Origin: Candidatus Woesearchaeota archaeon
GTDB taxonomy: Archaea; Nanobdellota; Nanobdellia; Woesearchaeales; UBA11576
NCBI GenBank assembly: GCA_018668595.1
Contig: JABJCP010000009.1
Location: forward strand, 1-62,734
DNA: 62,734 nucleotides
Reading direction: 5' to 3'
Positions 1 to 7,035 of this stretch are shown one piece after another. A program made the translations under genes and the position numbers. The notes beneath the pieces were generated by a model. That model was not told the DNA's origin. It was given only the letters and a program-made list of their open reading frames with translations, and did not search any database. Numbering within the stretch: the first letter of the stretch is position 1; every line of letters starts with the position of its first letter.

Positions 1-171
1 GTTGATGCAGATAGTTTAAGTAAGTTATCTATTAACCATTTAAAAGAAAAATACGAACCTGATTCTTTTAAAGAAATAATAACGATGTGGAAAAAAGAAA
101 TGCCATCAAGATTTAAAACAAAAAAAGGTAAAGAATTATTCCCTGTTCTTCTTAAAAACTTAGAAATCTGA
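1..171 (+). CDS. 3' end of an unidentified protein gene, cut by window edge
   Basis: The reading frame is open from base 1 and gives 56 residues before TGA at 169-171. The protein tail is charged and lysine-rich and ends in KKGKELFPVLLKNLEI. I do not recognise the family from this fragment. Its last codons are copied twice downstream (1312-1362 and 1812-1886), each time followed by the same linker sequence, so this gene appears to be the source of those remnants. Its stop codon overlaps the first bases of linker copy 1. Confidence 0.65.
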   Translation, partial: VDADSLSKLSINHLKEKYEPDSFKEIITMWKKEMPSRFKTKKGKELFPVLLKNLEI

Positions 172-270
172 AAATCCCTCCAACAATTCTAAAAATTTTA
201 CCAAAAAACCGCAAGATTTTCCGTCGAGAACCACTGGACACTGGACATGTGTACGTAAGATATATAAATA
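170..270 (+). promoter_or_regulatory. Linker/promoter element, copy 1 (upstream of RhuM)
   Basis: The element begins on the upstream stop codon. It has an inverted pair GAAAATC (170-176) and GATTTTC (215-221), then the core CACTGGACACTGGAC (232-246), then a TATA box TATATAAATA at 261-270. The RhuM ATG lies 32 nt after the TATA start, as expected for a leaderless archaeal transcript. The core is a tandem ACTGGAC repeat. Seven other copies occur in the window with the same core-to-TATA distance. The inverted pair could terminate the upstream gene, which is inference. Confidence 0.8.
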
Positions 271-292
271 AACTAGTATTATTTATATTAAA

Positions 293-1312
293 ATGTCTAA
301 AGAACTAACTGAATCTAGTACTGATTTTCTAATTTATAGTACTCCCAAGGGAGCTGTTAAAGTAGAAGTCTTTTTACATGGTGAAAACATTTGGCTTACT
401 CAAAAAAGAATGGCTGAGTTATTTGGTGTTGAGGTTAATACTATTAATTATCATCTAAAGGAGATTTTTAGCTCTAAAGAACTTATTGAAGATTCAACTA
501 TTCGAAAATTTCGAATAGTTCAAAAAGAAGGCAACAGGGATGTCAAAAGAGAACAGATTTTCTACAACCTTGATGCAATTATTTCAGTGGGTTATAGGGT
601 TAATTCTAAACAAGCAACTCAATTTAGAATTTGGGCTACAAAGGTTCTAAGAGAATATATAATCAAAGGTTTTGCAATGGATGATGAAAGATTAAAAAAC
701 GGGCAACATTTTGGCAAAGATTATTTTGAAGAGCTTTTAGAAAGAGTTCGTTCCATTAGGGCTAGTGAGAGAAGAATTTATCAAAAAATAACTGACATTT
801 TCGCAGAATGTAGTATTGATTATGATCCTAAATCTAAATTAACCAGAGATTTTTATGCTACTATTCAAAATAAGTTTCATTATGCAATTTCTGGAAAAAC
901 TGCTGCAGAAATGATTTATGATAAAGCAGATGCAAAAATAAAGCATATGGGTTTGACTAGTTGGAAGTATGCACCTAAAGGGAGAATATTAAAGTCAGAC
1001 GCAATTATCGCAAAAAATTATCTTGCTGAAACTGAAATAAAACGTTTAGAGAGAACAGTTTCTAGTTTTTTTGATTATATTGAGAGAATTATTGAAAATA
1101 AGAATTTGATTAAGATGGTGGATTTAGCTGAAAGTGTAAATAGATTTCTAGAATTTAATGAGTTTAAACTATTGGATAATAAGGGTAAGATTTCTTTTAA
1201 GCAAGCAGAAGAAAAAGCAATAAAAGAATATATTTTATTTAATAAAATCCAACAAATTGATTCTGACTTTGATAAATTTAGTAAAGATTTGTTAGATAAA
1301 GAAAAGAATTAA
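293..1312 (+). CDS. RhuM-family protein (virulence RhuM-like)
   Basis: A 339-aa protein of the RhuM family. Family hallmarks are the early region with WLTQKRMAELFGV, an HTH-like segment (roughly residues 30-60), the NLDAIISVGYRVNS stretch (about 100-115) and FRIWATKVLREYI (about 122-134), followed by a helical C-terminal half. RhuM proteins are widespread on pathogenicity islands and mobile elements, and their biochemical role is not settled. The N-terminal part looks DNA-binding. The ATG at 293 sits 32 nt behind the TATA box of linker copy 1, which supports this start. The stop codon abuts a copied 3' end of the gene at the window edge, so the cassette looks inserted by recombination. Confidence 0.88.
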   Translation: MSKELTESSTDFLIYSTPKGAVKVEVFLHGENIWLTQKRMAELFGVEVNTINYHLKEIFSSKELIEDSTIRKFRIVQKEGNRDVKREQIFYNLDAIISVGYRVNSKQATQFRIWATKVLREYIIKGFAMDDERLKNGQHFGKDYFEELLERVRSIRASERRIYQKITDIFAECSIDYDPKSKLTRDFYATIQNKFHYAISGKTAAEMIYDKADAKIKHMGLTSWKYAPKGRILKSDAIIAKNYLAETEIKRLERTVSSFFDYIERIIENKNLIKMVDLAESVNRFLEFNEFKLLDNKGKISFKQAEEKAIKEYILFNKIQQIDSDFDKFSKDLLDKEKN

Positions 1313-1362
1313 AAAAAGGTAAAGATTTATTCCCTGTTCTTCTTAAAAACTTAGAACTCTGA
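1312..1362 (+). pseudogene. Remnant: copied 3' end of the gene at 1-171
   Basis: The last 16 codons of the window-edge gene recur here (KKGKDLFPVLLKNLEL then stop), starting immediately at the RhuM stop codon. No start codon precedes it. DNA identity continues without a break into linker copy 2. This looks like a recombination scar in which a cassette was duplicated or inserted together with the end of the neighbouring gene. Confidence 0.75.
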
Positions 1363-1461
1363 AAATCCATCCAACAATTCTAAAAATTTTACCAAAAAAC
1401 CGCAAGATTTTCCGTCGAGAACCACTAGACACTGGACATGTGTGCGTAAAATATATAAATA
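1361..1461 (+). promoter_or_regulatory. Linker/promoter element, copy 2 (upstream of broken DinD)
   Basis: Nearly identical to copy 1 over about 100 bp. The core has one change (CACTAGACACTGGAC, 1423-1437), and the TATA box lies at 1451-1460. An ATG at 1483 is 31 nt downstream of the TATA, the same spacing as in the other copies, and so marks the original start of the now broken DinD gene. Confidence 0.78.
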
Positions 1462-1482
1462 ACGCTTGATTATAATTATAAA

Positions 1483-1748
1483 ATGAACAATAGGTAGTTA
1501 GGTGATTTACAATTAAAAAAAATAATATTTTGAAACTTATAAAAAACTTTGAAGATTATGTGCATACTGAAGAGGATATTGAGTTTTGGTTTGTAAGAGA
1601 TCTCCAACAATTACTTGGCTACAGTGATTTAAGAAATTTTTTGAATGTGGTTGAAAAAGCCAAAGAATCGTGTAAGAATGCAGGATTTTCTATTTTAAAC
1701 CATTTTGTTGATGTCACCAAAATGGTTCCAGCAAGATCAAGTAGTTAA
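1483..1748 (+). pseudogene. dinD: DinD-like gene, N-terminal fragment (disrupted)
   Basis: The frame from about 1530 encodes a region typical of the start of DNA-damage-inducible protein D: FEDYVHTEEDIEFWFVRDLQ, then LLGYSDLRNFLNVVEKAKESC and NHFVDVTKMV. DinD proteins are usually about 270-280 aa, but this one stops after about 72 residues, just where the conserved region should continue. At the 5' end, the ATG placed correctly behind the TATA box (1483) runs into a stop after four codons and is out of frame with the DinD segment. The locus is therefore broken at both ends. DinD and Bro-N proteins are related phage/SOS-associated families, consistent with the accessory island. Confidence 0.75.
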
Positions 1749-1811
1749 AGAGAAAATTAAACTAGTTTTATTGGTAAATTCACACATTTATTTTTTTTTT
1801 CAAAATAATCA

Positions 1812-1886
1812 ATGACTAGATTTAAAACAAAAAAAGGTAAAGAATTATTCTCAGAACTTCTTAAGAAATTAGAATCAGAAATCTGA
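1812..1886 (+). pseudogene. Remnant: second copied 3' end of the gene at 1-171
   Basis: A 24-codon frame, MTRFKTKKGKELFSELLKKL followed by ESEI and stop, repeats the C-terminus of the window-edge gene, including the RFKTKKGKELF segment. It is somewhat diverged and slightly longer than the remnant at 1312. It again runs directly into a linker copy. It is too short to be an independent gene and has no promoter of its own. Confidence 0.7.
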
Positions 1887-1985
1887 AAATCCCTCCAACA
1901 ATTTTGAAAATTTTTCTAAAAAACCGCAAGATTTTCCGTCGAGAACCACTGGACACTGGACTTGCTCGTGTGAAACTTATAAATT
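1884..1985 (+). promoter_or_regulatory. Linker/promoter element, copy 3 (upstream of Bro-N gene)
   Basis: Same layout as copies 1 and 2: it starts on the stop codon, carries the GAAAATC/GATTTTC pair, then the core CACTGGACACTGGAC (1947-1961) and TATA ttataaat from 1977. Downstream of the core it belongs to a second subtype (CGTGTGAAACTTATAAA) shared with copies 4, 6 and 7. Unlike the other copies, the gene start lies about 63 nt from the TATA and has a ribosome binding site (AAGGAG, about 10 nt before the ATG). Confidence 0.8.
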
Positions 1986-2039
1986 AATTCTATCTATTAA
2001 CGTTTAATTGAAAATATTTCAGATTAAGGAGTTGATAAA

Positions 2040-2873
2040 ATGAATAATGCGATTGCAGTTTTTCAAGGAAAAAATATTAGAAGAACTTGGTTTAATAATG
2101 AGTGGTGGTTTGTGGTTGAGGATGTTGTATTGGCTCTAATAGATTCAAAAGATCCTAAACAATATATTAATAAAATGCGTAAGCGAGATGAGGAGCTTTC
2201 AAAAGGGTGGGTACAATTTGTACATACCCTTTCAGTTTCAACTTCTGGAGGTTCGCAAAGTATGAATTGCACTAATACAGAAGGAGCATTTAGAATTATT
2301 CAATCAATTCCTAGTAAAAAAGCTGAACCGTTTAAATTATGGCTTGCAAAAGTTGGTTATGATAGAATTAAAGAAATTGAAAATCCTGAACTTGCTCAAA
2401 AACGCATGAAAGAATTATATAAATTAAAAGGTTATTCTGGCGAATGGATTGAAAAAAGAGTAAGAGGTATTGCAATAAGAGATGAATTAACTAGTGAATG
2501 GAAAATTAGAGGTGCAAAAGAAGGAACTGAATTTGCAATATTAACAAACGAGATAAGCAAAGCAACTTTTGACATGACTCCGAAAGAACATAAGAATTTT
2601 AAGGGTTTAAAGAAAGAAAATCTTCGTGATCATATGGGTGATCTGGAACTAGTTTTAACTATGCTTGGCGAAACTACGACAACCAGATTTACAAGAGATA
2701 GAGATTCACAAATGTTTCCCGAACTCAAAAAAGATGCAAAAGACGGAGGTGATGTTGCAGGATCTACGAGAAAAGATATTGAACAAAGATTAGGAAAAAG
2801 CATAGTTTCAAATGAAAACTTTTTAGAGGAATCAGAAAAATCAAAACGTAAAAAAAGAATAGTTAAAAAATGA
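2040..2873 (+). CDS. Bro-N family antirepressor-like DNA-binding protein
   Basis: A 277-aa protein. The N-terminal ~100 residues are a Bro-N domain: FQGKNIRRTWFNNEWWFVVE, DVVLALIDSKDPKQYINKM and the late NCTNTEGAFRIIQSI segment. Bro-N domains bind DNA in baculovirus BRO proteins and phage antirepressors. The middle region (about 115-225) is the conserved extension of the prophage-antirepressor group. The tail is very basic (EKSKRKKRIVKK). An AAGGAG site precedes the ATG. The next small gene overlaps the stop by 4 nt. The gene sits under linker copy 3, beside DinD and RhuM genes of similar mobile character. Confidence 0.85.
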   Translation: MNNAIAVFQGKNIRRTWFNNEWWFVVEDVVLALIDSKDPKQYINKMRKRDEELSKGWVQFVHTLSVSTSGGSQSMNCTNTEGAFRIIQSIPSKKAEPFKLWLAKVGYDRIKEIENPELAQKRMKELYKLKGYSGEWIEKRVRGIAIRDELTSEWKIRGAKEGTEFAILTNEISKATFDMTPKEHKNFKGLKKENLRDHMGDLELVLTMLGETTTTRFTRDRDSQMFPELKKDAKDGGDVAGSTRKDIEQRLGKSIVSNENFLEESEKSKRKKRIVKK

Positions 2874-3112
2874 AAGAACGAGATCTTAAAGGATCAGATA
2901 TTATTCTGAATTTGAAAGAAATACACATAGTTAATATTGATTCATTTAGTAGTTCTGGGTGTGCGGGTAGAGTTAGATTTAATATTGAATGTCAGACTAA
3001 GCAGGGATATTGTGAAGATCCTGATTTTTTAGGTTCCATTAAAATATTAACTGTTGAAAAAATTAAAGAACAAAATATGTATTTATTGAAAGTCAGGTTT
3101 GATACTGGCTGA
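2870..3112 (+). CDS. Hypothetical protein (80 aa) coupled to the Bro-N gene
   Basis: The ATG at 2870 overlaps the Bro-N stop codon (ATGA), so the two genes are probably translationally coupled. The 80-residue product has no signal peptide or membrane segment. It reads as a small beta-rich domain with Cys at about 31, 41 and 48. I do not recognise it. Two-gene coupling to an antirepressor-like protein suggests a partner protein, which is inference. Confidence 0.6.
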   Translation: MKERDLKGSDIILNLKEIHIVNIDSFSSSGCAGRVRFNIECQTKQGYCEDPDFLGSIKILTVEKIKEQNMYLLKVRFDTG

Positions 3113-3154
3113 GATAAACATTTTTTTTTCTGAAAAATTTAATTGGTTTAAGGA

Positions 3155-3180
3155 GGTCGCATTTTGCGACCAGTTCATTT
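3155..3180 (+). terminator. Hairpin terminator after the Bro-N operon
   Basis: Perfect 7-bp stem GGTCGCA (3155-3161) / TGCGACC (3165-3171) with a TTT loop, followed by a T-rich stretch. It lies about 40 bp past the stop of the 80-aa gene and before linker copy 4. Confidence 0.55.
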
Positions 3181-3237
3181 TTCTCCAAATCTGTGAGTTG
3201 AAACATAAATTTTTCAATAAAAATTTCTTCAACAAAA

Positions 3238-3317
3238 CCGAAAATCCTTCATTCTCGTCGAAAATTTTTCAATAATCAGTCACTGGACACTGGACTTACT
3301 CGTGTGAAACTTATAAA
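3238..3317 (+). promoter_or_regulatory. Linker/promoter element, copy 4 (upstream of DUF1016 A)
   Basis: Contains the core CACTGGACACTGGAC (3281-3295) and TATA ttataaa from 3311, with ATG 30 nt later. Its upstream half (CCGAAAATCCTTCATTCTCG) differs from copies 1-3 but matches copy 5, so the upstream part of the element comes in at least two versions. Confidence 0.78.
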
Positions 3318-3340
3318 CTAGGTATGTTTTTATTTTTTTT

Positions 3341-4345
3341 ATGAAATTATCAAATTTGAATTCAACAATAAATAATATTAAATCGTTAATAAAAAAAGCA
3401 AGACAAAATGTGGTTTATGCAGTTAATACTGAAATGCTTAAAGCGTATTATGAGATTGGAAAAAAGATTGTTGAAGAGGAACAAAAAGGAAAAAAACGTG
3501 CAGAATATGGAAAACAATTAATTAAACAGCTTTCTTCTGAACTGACAAAGGAGTTCGGGAGAGGGTTTAGTTCTACTGCCCTTAAAAACATGAGGATTTT
3601 TTATATGACTTATAAAAATCAGATTGGTCAGTCACTGACTGACGAATTCTACAAGTTAAGTTGGACTCATTATTGTGAATTGATTAAGATAAATGATGAG
3701 TTTAAACGAGTTTATTTTCAGAAGTATACACTTCAGGAAAATTTAAGTGTTAGGGACTTAAAGCGTCAGATTTATTCGTTTCATTATGAAAGACTGTTAT
3801 TAAGTAAAAATAAAAAAGAGTTAATAAACTATGAAAAAGAATCTAATATTCCAAGTACGCCTGAGCAGATTATAAAAGATCCTTACATTCTAGACTTTTT
3901 AGATTTAGATGAAACAAATTCTTACACAGAACAAGATGTTGAATCAAAAATACTTGACAATTTACAAAAATTTTTATTAGAGCTTGGACAAGGGTTTAGT
4001 TTTGTTGCACGACAAAAAAGAATAACTATTGATAATGAACATTATTACATTGATTTGTTGTTTTATAATATTTATTTGAAATGTTATATTATTATTGAAT
4101 TAAAGACAACTAAATTTAAGCATGGTGACGTAGGTCAAATGAATTTCTATATTAATTATGTAAAAAAGAAGATAAATAAATCAAAAGATGGCGAACCTAT
4201 TGGCATTCTTCTTTGTGCTCAAAAAAATAACATTTATGTTGATTTTGCAACCTCTGGTTTTTCAAATAAACTATTTGTTTCAAAGTATAAACTTTATTTA
4301 CCTTCTAAGGAAGAATTGCAGCGAGAAGTAAGTAAATTGTTGTAA
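3341..4345 (+). CDS. DUF1016-family PD-(D/E)XK nuclease (paralog A)
   Basis: 334 aa, of the DUF1016/YhcG family. The N-terminal half (about 10-180) is the DUF1016 N domain, with YEIGKKIVEEE, FSSTALKNMRIFY and LSWTHYCELIKI. The C-terminal half (about 195-320) is a PD-(D/E)XK nuclease fold: HYYIDLLFYN supplies the Asp and IIIELK the ExK, followed by GDVGQMNFYINY. The ATG is 30 nt behind the TATA of linker copy 4, so it is leaderless. Two paralogs (34980 and 37126) sit under the same element. The family is common near restriction and defence genes; DNA cleavage is expected but not shown here. Confidence 0.88.
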   Translation: MKLSNLNSTINNIKSLIKKARQNVVYAVNTEMLKAYYEIGKKIVEEEQKGKKRAEYGKQLIKQLSSELTKEFGRGFSSTALKNMRIFYMTYKNQIGQSLTDEFYKLSWTHYCELIKINDEFKRVYFQKYTLQENLSVRDLKRQIYSFHYERLLLSKNKKELINYEKESNIPSTPEQIIKDPYILDFLDLDETNSYTEQDVESKILDNLQKFLLELGQGFSFVARQKRITIDNEHYYIDLLFYNIYLKCYIIIELKTTKFKHGDVGQMNFYINYVKKKINKSKDGEPIGILLCAQKNNIYVDFATSGFSNKLFVSKYKLYLPSKEELQREVSKLL

Positions 4346-4369
4346 CTCAATTACGAGTTTTAATTTTTT
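4344..4369 (+). terminator. Terminator after DUF1016 A
   Basis: Stem AACTC (4344-4348) / GAGTT (4355-4359) with a 6-nt loop, followed directly by a T-rich run (4360-4369). It overlaps the stop codon region. The stem is short, so this is a moderate call. Confidence 0.45.
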
Positions 4370-4390
4370 ACTTCGGTAATTCATTTTTTT

Positions 4391-4540
4391 CCGAAAATCC
4401 TTCATTCTCGTCGGAAAAGATAACTTTGATTTTTAAAGTTCTCTTTGAGAATTTTGTCAAGTTTAATTGATTTCAGAATTCTCATAATTTTCAAAAAACA
4501 CCACTGGACACTGGACATTTGTGCGTAAGGCATATAAATG
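4391..4540 (+). promoter_or_regulatory. Linker/promoter element, copy 5 (upstream of DUF3800 gene)
   Basis: Starts with the same CCGAAAATCCTTCATTCTCG block as copy 4, but has about 70 extra bp before the core CACTGGACACTGGAC (4502-4516). The TATA box is atataaat from 4532 and the ATG lies 31 nt later. The extra segment contains imperfect inverted AAAGTTCTC/GAGAATTTT-like words and may be a small insertion. Confidence 0.75.
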
Positions 4541-4562
4541 AAGTTTTTGTTTTTTTTATTGG

Positions 4563-5180
4563 ATGTTAAGATATATGTATATTGATGAAAGTGGAGATTT
4601 GGGAGATAGTGAAGGCAGTTCTAAATTTATGGTGATTTCTGCTTTGTTAGTTAAAGATCCTGCGAAATTAGACCGGATAATAAAAAATATGCGTAGAAAT
4701 AAATTTAAAAAACAATTAAAAAAAGCCATTGAAATAACAGCAAACAATTCTAGTAAGAATTTAATAAAACATATGTTATTTGAATTAAATAAATTAAATA
4801 ATTCAAAAGTTTTTCATGTTATATTGGAGAAGAAAAAATTAAATAGTGATTTTTTAAAAGCAAATAAACATAATCAATATAATTTTATTGCAGGAAAGCT
4901 TGCAAAACACATTATTTTAGAAGGTGTTGATGTAGAAGTAAGAATAGACAAATCAAAAGGAAAACAGTTGTTGCAGGATGATTTTAATAAATATTTTGAA
5001 AAAAATCTTAGAGATAAATCTTCTATTTACAAAATAAAAATTTTCCACAGTTATTCTCATTCTTGGAGTGGACTTCAATTTGCAGATATTTTAGCTTGGT
5101 CTGCATTTCAAAAAGTATGTCATAATAATTCAGAATTCACAGATATAATAAATAATCAAGAAGCATATTACATTTGGTAG
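4563..5180 (+). CDS. DUF3800 domain protein
   Basis: 205 aa. The N-terminus MYIDESGDLGDSEG is the diagnostic YIDESGD motif of DUF3800, a family with an RNase H-like fold often found on mobile elements and near defence genes. Near the C-terminus LQFADILAWSAF matches the second conserved acidic motif (QxADxxA). The middle is lysine-rich. The ATG lies 31 nt behind the TATA of linker copy 5. Nuclease activity is plausible from the fold, but unproven for the family as far as I know. Confidence 0.85.
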   Translation: MLRYMYIDESGDLGDSEGSSKFMVISALLVKDPAKLDRIIKNMRRNKFKKQLKKAIEITANNSSKNLIKHMLFELNKLNNSKVFHVILEKKKLNSDFLKANKHNQYNFIAGKLAKHIILEGVDVEVRIDKSKGKQLLQDDFNKYFEKNLRDKSSIYKIKIFHSYSHSWSGLQFADILAWSAFQKVCHNNSEFTDIINNQEAYYIW

Positions 5181-5193
5181 AATAAAAAAACAG

Positions 5194-5245
5194 AACCAAC
5201 CGGAACTTTTAAGCGTGCACCTCAGGGTACACTGTCCGTTTGGTT
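5194..5245 (+). ncRNA. Nested hairpin after the DUF3800 gene (terminator or small RNA)
   Basis: Outer stem AACCAACCGG (5194-5203) / CCGTTTGGTT (5236-5245), 9 of 10 paired. Inner stem GTGCACC (5215-5221) / GGTACAC (5226-5232), 6 of 7 paired. A TTTT tail follows. It is GC-richer than its surroundings. It may simply terminate the DUF3800 transcript. Confidence 0.4.
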
Positions 5246-5376
5246 TTACCTGTTATATTAAAAAAAGAGTCACAAATATATAAATTTTTCTAATATTTTC
5301 TTCTAAAACAAATCTAGTCCCCGATTTAATTAAAAAACTCAAGATATTTATATGATAACCAATAATCCAATTATTT

Positions 5377-7035
5377 ATGGAATCATTATTAAAAAAACAT
5401 TTCGGATATGATAAATTTAGGCCATTACAATTAGATATTATTAATCATGTTCTTCAAAAGAAGGATTCTCTTGTTTTAATGCCTACAGGTGGAGGAAAAT
5501 CAATTTGTTTTCAAATACCTGCTATTCAGCTTGAAGGAATTACTATTGTAATCTCACCTCTGATTTCATTAATGCAAGACCAAGTTGACAGCTTAAAAGC
5601 AAATGGAATCAAAGCAGAATTCATTAATTCGACTCTTTCCCCAATTGAAATTGAGAATATTAAAGAAAGATTAAGTCGTAATGAAATTAAACTCATTTAC
5701 ATTGCTCCTGAAAGATTAGCTGCAAATGATTTTAAAACATTTTTATTAACACTTAATATTAGTTTAATAGCAATCGATGAAGCACATTGTATTTCGGAGT
5801 GGGGTCATAATTTTCGAAAAGATTATCGGAGTTTAAAACTATTCAAAACTTTGTTTCCCCAAACTCCTATCATTGCTCTAACTGCAACTGCTACACCAAA
5901 AGTCAGAGAAGATATTCTAAAACAATTAGCATTAGTAAATCCTAAAACATTTATTTCAAGCTTTGATAGGGAAAATTTAAATTTAGTAGTTACTGAAAAA
6001 AAGAAAGCATTTAATAAAATTTTAAGTTTAATTAAAAAGCACGAGGGAGAACCCATTATTATTTATTGTTTTTCTCGTAAAGCTACGATGAAACTTTCTC
6101 AAAAGTTGAGGGAAAATGGATTTGCTGCATTACCCTATCATGCAGGTCTTTCTAGTGATTTAAGAAAGAAAAATCAAGATTTATTTATTAAAGATAAAGT
6201 AAATATCATTGTGGCTACAATTGCTTTTGGCATGGGAATAGATAAGCCCGATGTCAGGTTAGTAATCCACGAAACTTTCTCAAAATCAATAGAGGGCTAT
6301 TATCAGGAAATAGGTAGAGCAGGGCGTGATGGACTTCCAAGTGAGTGCGTATTACTTTACTCAAAAGGTGATATTATAAAACACCAATTTTTTCTAAAAA
6401 AGATTTATGACCATTCAACTCAACGTGCCGCATGGGATAAATTAAATAAAATGATGGCATATTGTGAAACCACTTCCTGTAGAAGAAAGGCAATCTTAGA
6501 ATATTTGGGAGAATCAGTTTCAAAGCAAAAGTGTAATGGATGTGACATATGTGATGGAAGTATTGGTATTATAAAAACTACACTTAGTGGAATCATAAAA
6601 CCCGCGAGTCAGGTAAAACCAATTAGTAAATCAGTTCATAATAAAGGTTTATTTGAAAAACTACGAGCGTTAAGGCTGAGAATTGCAAGAGAGAAAAATT
6701 GTCCTCCTTACATTGTATTTGGAGATGTATCTTTAAGAGAGATGGCGTCAGTCTTGCCAAAGAATGCTGAAGAATTTTTAAAAATTAAAGGTGTTGGTCA
6801 GAACAAATTAAATAATTATGGAGAATCATTCTTAGAAGTAATTAATAATAATAAAAATAATAATAATATTGTTCCAATAAAAAGAAAAATAAGAAATACG
6901 CGTTGGACTGCAGAAGACGATGACAAATTAAGAGAGTTATTCGATCAAGCTATTTCAGTTAATGAAATTTCTAAAATTCTAAAACGAACACCTACAGCAA
7001 TTAGATCTCGTTTTAAAAAGTGTGGGTTAATTTGA
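5377..7035 (+). CDS. recQ: RecQ-family ATP-dependent DNA helicase with C-terminal Myb/SANT-like tail
   Basis: 552 aa. Motif 0 is FRPLQLDII (14-22); Walker A is MPTGGGKS (35-42); the DEAH box is at 134-137; TATATP and the QEIGRAGRDG arginine-finger motif follow. A RecQ zinc-binding region uses four Cys within about 363-392 (C..CRRK, CNGCDIC). An HRDC domain spans about 422-485. After an Asn-rich linker there is an extra ~45-residue HTH/SANT-like module (WTAEDDDKLRELF ... ISKILKRTPTAIRSRFKK). RecQ unwinds DNA 3'-5' in recombination and fork repair. A TATA-like atatttatat precedes the ATG. The 3' end overlaps the converging ORF6N gene by 9 bp. Confidence 0.93.
   Translation: MESLLKKHFGYDKFRPLQLDIINHVLQKKDSLVLMPTGGGKSICFQIPAIQLEGITIVISPLISLMQDQVDSLKANGIKAEFINSTLSPIEIENIKERLSRNEIKLIYIAPERLAANDFKTFLLTLNISLIAIDEAHCISEWGHNFRKDYRSLKLFKTLFPQTPIIALTATATPKVREDILKQLALVNPKTFISSFDRENLNLVVTEKKKAFNKILSLIKKHEGEPIIIYCFSRKATMKLSQKLRENGFAALPYHAGLSSDLRKKNQDLFIKDKVNIIVATIAFGMGIDKPDVRLVIHETFSKSIEGYYQEIGRAGRDGLPSECVLLYSKGDIIKHQFFLKKIYDHSTQRAAWDKLNKMMAYCETTSCRRKAILEYLGESVSKQKCNGCDICDGSIGIIKTTLSGIIKPASQVKPISKSVHNKGLFEKLRALRLRIAREKNCPPYIVFGDVSLREMASVLPKNAEEFLKIKGVGQNKLNNYGESFLEVINNNKNNNNIVPIKRKIRNTRWTAEDDDKLRELFDQAISVNEISKILKRTPTAIRSRFKKCGLI

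Noticed and set aside
170-1985. Linkers as integron attC sites
   Set aside because: I could not find the paired RYYYAAC/GTTRRRY core sites or the typical large palindrome, and there is no integrase in the window. The promoter geometry explains the conserved part better.
3151-3213. AAGGAGG followed by a TTG codon and a ten-codon frame as a leader peptide
   Set aside because: The site coincides with one arm of a perfect hairpin after the Bro-N operon. A terminator is a simpler reading, and the frame has no further support.
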